Source of the DNA: Bacillota bacterium
Lineage (GTDB): Bacteria; Bacillota; Clostridia; Tissierellales; Peptoniphilaceae
Length of the DNA: 11,827 nucleotides
Direction: 5' to 3'
Assembly: GCA_023442495.1 (NCBI GenBank)
Contig: JAEZZB010000069.1
Coordinates: forward strand, 1-11,827
Positions 1-5,542 of this stretch are shown in pieces; within the stretch, counting starts at the first letter, position 1; each line of letters begins with the position of its first letter. Both the position numbers and the translations under genes were made by a program. The notes below the pieces were generated by a model. It saw only the letters and a program-made list of their open reading frames with translations. It did not search any database and was not told where the DNA came from.

Positions 1-115
1 CTGGAGCTGCTGCTGATACACCAAATTCTTCTTCTAAAGCTTTTACTAAATCAGCTAATTCTAATACTGTTAAACCTTTTACATCTTCAATTAATTGTGT
101 TACTTTTTCTGACAT
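1..115 (-). CDS. rplL: Ribosomal protein L7/L12, N-terminal part (cut by window edge)
   Basis: Only the first 38 codons are inside the window; the gene runs off the left edge. The readable protein begins MSEKVTQLIEDVKGLTVLEL and continues through ADLVKALEEEFGVSAAAP, which is the usual L7/L12 N-terminal dimerisation domain entering its Ala/Pro-rich hinge. L7/L12 forms the mobile stalk of the 50S subunit, binds L10 through this N-terminal domain, and recruits translation GTPases through its missing C-terminal domain. The ATG sits behind a clear AGGAGG site at about 120-125. It lies only 14 bases after rplJ, as expected for the L10-L12 pair, which is regulated together by the L10 leader upstream. 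Confidence 0.95.
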   Translation of the reverse strand, partial: MSEKVTQLIEDVKGLTVLELADLVKALEEEFGVSAAAP

Positions 116-129
116 TTTGTCCTCCTATA

Positions 130-663
130 TTATGCTTGTTGTTCTTGTTTTTCTCTTACTGCGTTTAATGCATAAACGAGATTTCTAATAGTTCCTTGCA
201 ATACATTTGCAAATCCTGATATAGGTGCATTTAATCCACCTAATACTTGTGCTATCAATACTTCTCTTGTTGGTAATTTAGCTAGAGCTTTTACACCTTC
301 AGCATCAACTACCTTGCCATCAATAAATCCAGCTTTAACTTTTAGCTTTTCATTTTCTTTAGCAAAGTCTACTGTAATTCTTGGGCCTGCAACCATATCA
401 TCGTTACTGAAAACAAAACCATTTGGTCCTGTTAAGTATTCTTCATAGCCTTCATATCCTAATTCTTTAAGAGCTATATTAACCATAGTGTTTTTGTAAA
501 CTTTGTAGCTAACACCTTCTGCTCTATATTTTGCTCTTAATTCGGATACTTGTTCTACAGTCAATCCACGATATTCTACGATTGATAGAGATTTAGAGTT
601 TTGAATAGCTTCTTTAATTTCGCTTACCACTTCTTGTTTCAATGATAATGCTGAATTACTCAC
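130..663 (-). CDS. rplJ: Ribosomal protein L10
   Basis: The 177-residue product has the usual length for bacterial L10 and typical motifs: a VEYRGLTVEQVSELR-type segment near residues 29-43, YKVYKNTMVNIAL near 53-65, and a C-terminal helix (about 160-177) that binds L7/L12 dimers. L10 anchors the stalk to 23S rRNA next to L11. The start codon is GTG (663-661), not ATG; it is chosen because a strong GGAGGTGG site lies just upstream and the N-terminus MSNSALSLKQEVVSEIKEAI fits the family. An L10 leader with an intrinsic terminator precedes the gene, so L10(L12) probably attenuates its own transcription. rplL follows after 14 bases. Identification is secure. Confidence 0.97.
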   Translation of the reverse strand: MSNSALSLKQEVVSEIKEAIQNSKSLSIVEYRGLTVEQVSELRAKYRAEGVSYKVYKNTMVNIALKELGYEGYEEYLTGPNGFVFSNDDMVAGPRITVDFAKENEKLKVKAGFIDGKVVDAEGVKALAKLPTREVLIAQVLGGLNAPISGFANVLQGTIRNLVYALNAVREKQEQQA

Positions 664-710
664 TTTCCACCTCCATAGTTTCGGCTACTATGAACAATAA
701 TTTTTTATAA

Positions 711-743
711 ATAAAAACTCCTTGGACATAAAGACGCAAGGAG
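711..743 (-). terminator. Intrinsic terminator (attenuator) of the L10 leader
   Basis: On the minus strand CTCCTTG (743-737) pairs with CAAGGAG (724-718) around a 12-base loop, followed directly by TTTTTAT. It lies upstream of rplJ inside the untranslated leader, so it is an attenuator and not an end-of-operon terminator. Its 5' arm can alternatively pair with AGGAG at 766-762, which would prevent termination. Confidence 0.9.
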
Positions 744-812
744 ATTAATAATCATGTATCGCTCCTATATAGGAAATTAAGATTTCTCACCTATAGTCTT
801 TGGTAGCCTATT
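744..812 (-). promoter_or_regulatory. Ribosomal protein L10 leader, L10(L12)-binding domain
   Basis: The minus strand reads GGCTACCAAAGACTATAGG, then a loop with CTTAATTT, then CCTATATAGGAGC. This matches my memory of the Bacillota L10 leader: a helix TATAGG/CCTATA (795-790 with 773-768), a basal GCT-CC/GGAGC pairing, and the conserved CAAAGAC bulge that forms the kinked L10 site. Established work in Bacillus shows that L10(L12)4 binding stabilises this fold and frees the downstream terminator. Here AGGAG (766-762) is part of the basal helix when protein is bound, but can pair with the terminator's 5' arm CTCCT (743-739) when it is not. That is the expected switch. The exact pairing was done by eye. 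Confidence 0.88.
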
Positions 813-826
813 TAATTTACTCAAAT

Positions 827-855
827 ATAATAGCATATTGCATTTTAAAATGCAA
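827..855 (-). promoter_or_regulatory. Probable promoter for rplJ-rplL
   Basis: On the minus strand TTGCAT (855-850) and TATTAT (832-827) are separated by exactly 17 bases. The -10 box matches consensus at 5 of 6 positions; the -35 box is weaker. A start near 820 would put the whole L10 leader at the 5' end of the transcript. The promoter lies just after rplA, so rplJ-rplL could be transcribed separately from rplK-rplA. The -35 box overlaps a perfect palindrome (838-855). Confidence 0.6.
838..855. repeat. 18-bp perfect palindrome over the rplJ promoter -35 region
   Basis: The sequence TTGCATTTTAAAATGCAA reads the same on both strands. It begins 8 bases after the rplA stop codon and contains the proposed -35 box. 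In RNA it would form a 7-bp hairpin with a TTAA loop but lacks a following U-tract, so it is not a normal terminator. Function is unknown; a protein operator or an RNA-processing hairpin are both possible. Confidence 0.6.
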
Positions 856-863
856 ACTATATT

Positions 864-1562
864 TTATAATTCCATTAATCTAGCTGTATTTAACTTAATT
901 CCAGGTCCCATAGTTGATGTAATAGTTACTGATCTTAAGTATTTACCTTTAGCTGATGATGGCTTATCTTTAATTACAGATGAAATTAAAGCTTTTACGT
1001 TTTCTGCCAATTGTTCTTCACTAAAGCTAGCTTTACCTACAGCTACGTGAACAATATTTTGTTTATCTGTTCTATATTCTACTTTACCTGATTTAGCTTC
1101 TTGAACTGCTTTTGCTACATCAAATGTTACTGTACCAGCTTTTGGATTTGGCATAAGTCCTCTTGGTCCTAATGTTCTACCAATTTTACCAACTTGACCC
1201 ATCATATCTGGAGTCGCAATGGCTACATCAAAGTCTGTCCATGATTCTTTTTGAACTTTGTCAATTAAATCTTCACCTGCAAAATCTGCTCCAGCGTCTA
1301 AAGCTTCTTTAGCCTTTTCACCCTTTGCAAATACTGCAACTCTAACTTCTTTACCTGTACCATTTGGTAATACTACTGTATTTCTAACTTGTTGATCTGC
1401 ATGTCTTGAGTCAACACCTAATTTTAAATGTAATTCTACAGTTTCATCAAACTTTGCTGTAGCTGCTTTTTTCACTAATTCAACAGCTTCATCAATTTCA
1501 TAAAATTTTTCTTTATCTACTAAACTTGTTATTTCTTTATATCTCTTTCCTACTTTTGGCAT
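864..1562 (-). CDS. rplA: Ribosomal protein L1
   Basis: The 232-residue product begins MPKVGKRYKEITSLVDKEKF and carries the L1 landmarks VELHLKLGVDSRHADQQVR (about 41-59), TPDMMGQVGKIGRTLGPRG (about 117-135) and the C-terminal TSTMGPGIKLNT. L1 binds the L1 stalk of 23S rRNA and helps release deacylated tRNA from the E site. It is also a classic translational repressor that binds mRNA copies of its rRNA site. The ATG at 1562-1560 follows an AAGGAGG site. The gene lies 37 bases after rplK, and that gap holds an L1-stalk-like element, so L1 may control its own translation here. Full length, no oddities. Confidence 0.97.
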   Translation of the reverse strand: MPKVGKRYKEITSLVDKEKFYEIDEAVELVKKAATAKFDETVELHLKLGVDSRHADQQVRNTVVLPNGTGKEVRVAVFAKGEKAKEALDAGADFAGEDLIDKVQKESWTDFDVAIATPDMMGQVGKIGRTLGPRGLMPNPKAGTVTFDVAKAVQEAKSGKVEYRTDKQNIVHVAVGKASFSEEQLAENVKALISSVIKDKPSSAKGKYLRSVTITSTMGPGIKLNTARLMEL

Positions 1563-1574
1563 TATTTCCTCCTT

Positions 1575-1600
1575 GTGGTATATACGGAATATCCTCCCAC
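1575..1600 (-). promoter_or_regulatory. L1-stalk-like element before rplA
   Basis: On the minus strand GTGGGAGG begins at 1600, overlapping the last base of the rplK TAG stop, and CCAC ends at 1575, just before the rplA ribosome binding site. GTGG (1600-1597) pairs with CCAC (1578-1575); inside, GGA and TCC can pair. The string GUGGGAGG with a closing CCAC also occurs in the L1-binding stalk of 23S rRNA (from memory of the E. coli sequence). This suggests an L1 autoregulatory site next to the rplA start. Confidence 0.65.
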
Positions 1601-2025
1601 TAATCTTCTACTGTAACTCCCATTGATCTTGCTGTACCAGCGATTATTCTTTCAGCTGCTTCTATTGATGCTGCATTTAAATCTGGCATCTTTGTTTCTG
1701 CAATTTCTCTAACTTGTGCTTTTGTAAGTTTTCCAACTTTTTGTTTGTTTGGAACACCTGATCCTGAATCAAGACCTAAAGCTTTTTTGATTAAAACTGC
1801 TGCTGGTGGTGTCTTTAAGATAAATGTGAATGATCTATCTGCATAAATAGTAATTACAACAGGGATAATTAATCCTGCTTTATCTTGTGTTTGTGCGTTG
1901 AATGCCTTTGTAAATTCCATTATATTGATACCTGTAGGACCTAAAGCTGTACCAACTGGTGGTGCAGGTGTTGCCTTTGCTGCAGGTATTTGTAATTTAA
2001 CAATTGATTGTACTTTCTTAGCCAT
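1600..2025 (-). CDS. rplK: Ribosomal protein L11
   Basis: The 141-residue product is exactly the common L11 length and has the signature PAAKATPAPPVGTALGPTGI at 14-33, the proline-rich hinge (FILKTPPAAVLIKKALG, 68-84), and a C-terminal rRNA-binding domain ending ARSMGVTVED. L11 binds the GTPase-associated centre of 23S rRNA and is needed for the RelA-type stringent response. Its ATG follows an AGGAGG site, and an L1-stalk-like element occupies the gap behind nusG. The TAG stop shares a base with a second such element. Very secure. Confidence 0.98.
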   Translation of the reverse strand: MAKKVQSIVKLQIPAAKATPAPPVGTALGPTGINIMEFTKAFNAQTQDKAGLIIPVVITIYADRSFTFILKTPPAAVLIKKALGLDSGSGVPNKQKVGKLTKAQVREIAETKMPDLNAASIEAAERIIAGTARSMGVTVED

Positions 2026-2045
2026 TATTTCCTCCTAAATCGCTA

Positions 2046-2073
2046 ATGTGGTTATGGCGGTTTCCCTCCCACT
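2046..2073 (-). promoter_or_regulatory. L1-stalk-like element before rplK
   Basis: In the nusG-rplK gap the minus strand reads AGTGGGAGGGAAACCGCC, then ATAA, then CCACAT. GTGG (2072-2069) pairs with CCAC (2051-2048), and inner GG/CC pairs close a small GAAA loop. The GUGGGAGG...CGCCA...CCAC layout resembles the L1 stalk of 23S rRNA, so this is a likely L1 target controlling the rplK-rplA message. It is a second copy of the element found before rplA. Confidence 0.7.
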
Positions 2074-2083
2074 AAAAAAATGA

Positions 2084-2629
2084 TTATTTAATATCTTCAA
2101 ATGCAATTTCTGCAGTTGTATCTCTACCCATGAAGTCGATAACTACTTTAATAAACTGCTTTTCATAATTGATATCTTCAACTATTGCTTTAAATCCTTC
2201 AAATGCTCCTTTGACAATTTCGATATCTTGACCAATCTTAATATCTATGTCTTCTGGTTTAATCTTAACTTGAATTGCTTCTTCGTTTTCGATTCCGAAA
2301 TCTCTGATTTCTTTTGCACTCAAAGGCACAGGATCCCCATCTGGTCCTATAAATCCAGTAACACCTCTAGTGTTTCTAACTAAGTACCAGTTTCTAGAAT
2401 CAACTATCATTTTTATTAGTACATATCCTGGGAAAATTTTTCTTTCTTTTTGAACTTTTTTCCCGCCTTTTTCTTCTGTATACTGTTCCATAGGTACTCT
2501 CACATCAAAAATATTATGTGATTTACCATTTTCAATCATATTCTCAATCTTGCTTTTTACTTTATTTTCGTGTCCGGAATAAGTATGAACAACATACCAA
2601 TTCGCATTTTCAATATTTTCGTTGTCCAT
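2084..2629 (-). CDS. nusG: Transcription termination/antitermination factor NusG
   Basis: The 181-residue protein starts MDNENIENANWYVVHTYSGH. WYVVHTYSGHENKV (about 11-24) opens the NGN domain, which binds RNA polymerase. RKIFPGYVLIKM (about 63-74) and RNTRGVTGFIG (about 85-95) are standard NGN motifs. The C-terminal KOW domain (about 125-181) contains GQDIEIVKGAFEGFKAIVEDI-like sequence and contacts Rho or S10 in other bacteria. NusG tunes pausing, elongation and termination. The ATG follows AAGGAG and the gene starts 12 bases after secE, the classical pair. Length and motifs are normal. Confidence 0.97.
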   Translation of the reverse strand: MDNENIENANWYVVHTYSGHENKVKSKIENMIENGKSHNIFDVRVPMEQYTEEKGGKKVQKERKIFPGYVLIKMIVDSRNWYLVRNTRGVTGFIGPDGDPVPLSAKEIRDFGIENEEAIQVKIKPEDIDIKIGQDIEIVKGAFEGFKAIVEDINYEKQFIKVVIDFMGRDTTAEIAFEDIK

Positions 2630-2641
2630 TGCTTCTCCTTA

Positions 2642-2827
2642 TTAAAGCGTAAATGATAGTACAAATTGGAATATTAAGTCTATCAATTTTACTACTATAG
2701 AAACTCCTACAATAGCTGCTAATACAACTAAAGTCATATTTATTACATCTTGTTTTTTTGGCCATGAAACCTTTTTGTATTCTGATTTCATTCCTTTAAT
2801 AAGACCTTTTTTTCTTGTTTCAGTCAT
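2642..2827 (-). CDS. secE: Preprotein translocase subunit SecE
   Basis: This is a short 61-residue, single-span SecE of the Gram-positive type. A positively charged amphipathic stretch (about 1-28) includes the family hallmark SEYKKVSWPKKQDV (15-28), followed by one membrane helix (about 30-58). SecE clamps the two halves of SecY in the protein-conducting channel. Its AGGAG ribosome binding site overlaps the rpmG stop codon, so the two genes are 9 bases apart and probably coupled. nusG follows after 14 bases. The gene order rpmG-secE-nusG confirms the call. Confidence 0.96.
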   Translation of the reverse strand: MTETRKKGLIKGMKSEYKKVSWPKKQDVINMTLVVLAAIVGVSIVVKLIDLIFQFVLSFTL

Positions 2828-2836
2828 TATTAACTC

Positions 2837-2986
2837 CTATTTAGTTTCTCTATGAATTGTATGTTTACCACAGAATGGGCAATGTTTCTTTAACTCAATT
2901 CTGTCAGTAGTATTTTTCTTATTTTTCATAGTGTCGTAGTTTCTTTGTTTGCATTCTGTACATGCTAATTTTACCTTGTCTCTCAT
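2837..2986 (-). CDS. rpmG: Ribosomal protein L33 (zinc-binding form)
   Basis: This short 49-residue gene was read directly from the sequence. Translation gives MRDKVKLACTECKQRNYDTM, then KNKKNTTDRIELKKHCPFCG and KHTIHRETK, then TAG. The paired CTEC (9-12) and CPFC (36-39) form the four-cysteine zinc ribbon of the C+ version of L33. L33 is a small 50S protein near the E site; in Bacillus and relatives C+ and C- paralogues are swapped under zinc limitation by Zur, but no Zur box was identified here. The ATG follows GGAGG, and a strong promoter and a 5' hairpin lie just upstream. It is the first gene of the secE-nusG-ribosomal block. Confidence 0.95.
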   Translation of the reverse strand: MRDKVKLACTECKQRNYDTMKNKKNTTDRIELKKHCPFCGKHTIHRETK

Positions 2987-3008
2987 GACTACCTCCTACG
3001 TTATATAT

Positions 3009-3029
3009 TATCGGACGGTAACTCCGATA
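3009..3029 (-). promoter_or_regulatory. 5'-UTR hairpin ahead of rpmG
   Basis: On the minus strand TATCGGA (3029-3023) pairs perfectly with TCCGATA (3015-3009) around the 7-base loop GTTACCG. With a start near 3032 set by the promoter upstream, the hairpin would sit at the very 5' end of the transcript. There is no U-tract after it, so it is more likely an mRNA-stabilising stem than a terminator. No riboswitch class was recognised. Confidence 0.6.
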
Positions 3030-3038
3030 CATCGTTAA

Positions 3039-3067
3039 ATTGTATATCATTATCCTTTAAAAGTCAA
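3039..3067 (-). promoter_or_regulatory. Strong sigma-A-type promoter for rpmG-secE-nusG
   Basis: On the minus strand TTGACT (3067-3062) and TACAAT (3044-3039) are separated by exactly 17 bases; each box matches the sigma-A consensus at five of six positions. This is the best promoter in the window. It probably drives rpmG through rplA, and possibly beyond if the rplJ attenuator is read through. Confidence 0.85.
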
Positions 3068-3145
3068 GTAAATATCATGATTTTTAATGTTTTTTTATTT
3101 TAATAATTATGTATCATAAATTTACTATTTATTATCATTATATTG

Positions 3146-3183
3146 GTATGTAATGATTGATTTATCAGTATCTCTTTACATAC
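3146..3183. repeat. Inverted repeat in the 3068-3245 gap
   Basis: GTATGTAA (3146-3153) and TTACATAC (3176-3183) form an 8-bp perfect inverted repeat around 22 bases. The surrounding gap between the ABC membrane gene and the rpmG promoter is extremely AT-rich and shows no gene. A second, AT-only dyad lies at 3200-3215. Neither is followed by a convincing U-tract on the minus strand. Use as a weak terminator or a binding site is undecided. Confidence 0.45.
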
Positions 3184-3245
3184 AAATTTGTTTATTCAAA
3201 TTAAAACTTTTTAATCGTGATTTTATGAATTAATTCAATTTAAAA

Positions 3246-4841
3246 TCAACGTAATCTAAATCTCTTTGGAGCTAAATATTTTAATCCTAAGAAACCTAAA
3301 ATAATATATATAATTGAAAATGCTATCAATGCAACAAATATATATTGAATTATACTGCTTGACATCATAAAATACGCAAACATATATATAATATATGTTA
3401 AACCATTATATAATGGATTTTTAATTTCTAAATCCTTTGTAAATGGTTGAATAATATAATAGGCAAATAAATAATGAAGCGAGAAAAATAGAACTCCAAG
3501 CATACCCGAAGCAAGTGATACCAATAAATGTTGTATTCCTAATTGATAATTTTGATTAATACAAATTATCATAATCATCATTAGTATAAATGGTATACTT
3601 TGATTTTTTAATAATTTCACAAATCTAATTTTAATCGCTTCCATTATATATTCTGGTTTTCTATAGAAATTTGATTTCATCAATGGATAGTCCATATTGT
3701 AGAAACAATATTTTATAAAGTAGTTTCCACTAAAAGTATAATAGCAAGATACAAATAAAACCACAAAATATCCCTTATTAAAAAATTCTGCATCTTTCTC
3801 TCCTAAAGGTATAAAAAATGAACCGATAGAAATAGCAATAAATATTAAACATTTTATTATAAATGCAATTCTCGTTTTCTTTTTATAAACTCTATCATGT
3901 CTTTTGAAAAATATTTCATTTATATACTTTATTCCACTATATTTTGAAAAATCTTCTTCACCAAGTAATATTTTTTCATCCTTAGTTTTTACACCAGAAA
4001 ACTGAACTTCTTCGTTATCAACTGTTTTTAATATATTAATTGTTAATCTTGGATATATTACTTCATCAAAATTATTTTGTTTCAAAACTGATTTGAATGA
4101 TAATAGAATAATTATAATTCCAAATAATAAAAATATCGGATTATATAACACCTCTAAATTTACATTTAATAAAGGTAGTATTAATTCATTAAATATAAGT
4201 GCCACTAACGCTAAAATATAATAAGAAAAAATTATAGAATTTTCATAAATCTGAAGTTTCTTATCTTTTAAATTTTTCTTTAACATAAATAAAGCTGAAA
4301 ATATACGTAAACTACATGATAATATTGAAAACGATAATATATTGATAAATTCAATATTTATACCTATAATTGAAAATATAATTTTCATAGATATTGAAAA
4401 TGTAATAGCAAATACAATTAAACTATAAGTAAAACTTTCTATAAAGTAGATTTTAGGACTCATCTTAAACTGTCTTATAAAATAATATGACTTTTGATTA
4501 GCATCATAAAAATTAAAAGAATCTTTCATAAACCCAAACAATGTAATTAAACTTATATATGTTAGAATATTTTTCGAAATCTCTACATCTTTAATTATTA
4601 TTTCTCCATTTGTAATAATTGCTACTAGAATTCCATAAAATATTAATTTTGAAATAATCTTTGTAATAAATGGAAGGATAAGTGAAATCCAGCTTGCACT
4701 TTCAACCACTTTTAAGATATATCTGTATAGATTTACACTTATTTTTTTTCCTAATATAGGAAATTTCTTTATCCAAAATAAAATACTATTGAGTGATTTT
4801 ATTAAATTAAATTCTTGAATAATTAAAATATCTCTAATCAT
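3246..4841 (-). CDS. Polytopic ABC transporter membrane subunit (substrate unknown)
   Basis: The 531-residue protein has about 12 hydrophobic segments by eye (roughly 51-77, 92-106, 133-158, 164-187, 203-223, 232-250, 324-345, 355-378, 413-428, 437-463, 481-495 and 498-520). A charged stretch at about 253-323, containing NEIFFKRHDRVYKKK, splits them into two sets of six, so this looks like a fused double-size permease. The ATG overlaps the 3' end of the ATPase gene by 8 bases (ATGATTAG), with GAGGG as ribosome binding site inside it; this implies translational coupling and a two-component transporter. I do not recognise a named family; it resembles ABC-2-type exporters of the EcsAB/YthPQ style in layout only. 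The substrate cannot be told. Confidence 0.8.
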   Translation of the reverse strand: MIRDILIIQEFNLIKSLNSILFWIKKFPILGKKISVNLYRYILKVVESASWISLILPFITKIISKLIFYGILVAIITNGEIIIKDVEISKNILTYISLITLFGFMKDSFNFYDANQKSYYFIRQFKMSPKIYFIESFTYSLIVFAITFSISMKIIFSIIGINIEFINILSFSILSCSLRIFSALFMLKKNLKDKKLQIYENSIIFSYYILALVALIFNELILPLLNVNLEVLYNPIFLLFGIIIILLSFKSVLKQNNFDEVIYPRLTINILKTVDNEEVQFSGVKTKDEKILLGEEDFSKYSGIKYINEIFFKRHDRVYKKKTRIAFIIKCLIFIAISIGSFFIPLGEKDAEFFNKGYFVVLFVSCYYTFSGNYFIKYCFYNMDYPLMKSNFYRKPEYIMEAIKIRFVKLLKNQSIPFILMMIMIICINQNYQLGIQHLLVSLASGMLGVLFFSLHYLFAYYIIQPFTKDLEIKNPLYNGLTYIIYMFAYFMMSSSIIQYIFVALIAFSIIYIILGFLGLKYLAPKRFRLR

Positions 4842-5529
4842 TTGTTTCCCTCAAAGCTTCAATGATTATATTTTCATAATTTTCATCTTTCTCAAGTCTT
4901 TCAATTGATTGTAAATGGCCTTTGTTCAATAAAACTATGTCATCACACAAATCTTTTGCCAGTTCCAGCATATGTGTTGACACAATTACAATATGATCTC
5001 TTCTTAAAGATTTAAAAAAACTTTTTATTTCCTGACCACTTATAACATCTACAGCAGTTAATGGCTCATCAAGAAGAATAATTTTAGGTTTTTGTATATA
5101 TATTGCAAGTAAGGCAACTTTTGATTTCATACCTGATGAATATTCTTTTATTAATTTATGTCTATCTTTTTCATCTATATTCATTTCATCAAAAAGATAG
5201 TCTAAATTAGCTCTTTCATGTGGTGCGCTTATATCTGTAATGAATTTTGCATATTCATATCCTGTTAAAAAATCTGGAAGATAAGTTTCAGCAAATATCA
5301 TACCTATATCGTCAACCGAAGGGCTGATTTCTTCTCCATTAATTTCAAGTATTATATCTCCATTATCTTGTTGTAATTCTTTATAAATTATATTAAAAAG
5401 TGTAGTTTTACCGGCTCCATTTCTACCAAGTAATCCATAAATTTTGCCATTTTCAAATTCATAACTAGCACCTTTTAAAACTTCAGTTTTATCGAATTTC
5501 TTCTCTATATTTTTTAATATTAATTTCAT
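4834..5529 (-). CDS. ABC transporter ATP-binding protein (ABC-2 exporter type)
   Basis: The 231-residue protein is a single nucleotide-binding domain. Walker A is GRNGAGKT (35-42), the signature is SSGMK (131-135, a common ABC-2 variant of LSGGQ), Walker B is IILLDEP (150-156), and the H-loop histidine is in STHMLE (H186). The Q-loop region reads MIFAETYLPDFLTGYE, with no glutamine at the usual place, as in several ABC-2 ATPases. It energises the membrane protein encoded immediately downstream. A very strong GGAGGAG site precedes the ATG, and thiD-like 5543-6334 ends only 13 bases earlier, so the three genes form one operon. Catalytic residues look intact. The cargo is unknown. Confidence 0.9.
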   Translation of the reverse strand: MKLILKNIEKKFDKTEVLKGASYEFENGKIYGLLGRNGAGKTTLFNIIYKELQQDNGDIILEINGEEISPSVDDIGMIFAETYLPDFLTGYEYAKFITDISAPHERANLDYLFDEMNIDEKDRHKLIKEYSSGMKSKVALLAIYIQKPKIILLDEPLTAVDVISGQEIKSFFKSLRRDHIVIVSTHMLELAKDLCDDIVLLNKGHLQSIERLEKDENYENIIIEALRETND

Positions 5530-5542
5530 AAAACTCCTCCTT

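Noticed and set aside
838..855. Palindrome as a terminator for rplA
   Set aside because: The stem is AT-rich and the following bases (TATGCTATTATATTTG) are not a U-tract.
838..1050. Open frame of 70 codons on the plus strand
   Set aside because: It lies wholly antisense to rplA apart from the palindrome, has no ribosome binding site, and its protein looks like the complement of a ribosomal gene.
3009..3029. Possible tRNA fragment before rpmG
   Set aside because: tRNA genes often lie here in relatives, but there is only one short stem and no cloverleaf, T-loop GTTCGA-type sequence or CCA end.
3200..3215. AT-only dyad ATTAAAA-CT-TTTTAAT as terminator of the ABC operon
   Set aside because: It has no G-C pairs, a 2-base loop and no proper U-tract; such dyads are expected by chance in this AT-rich gap.
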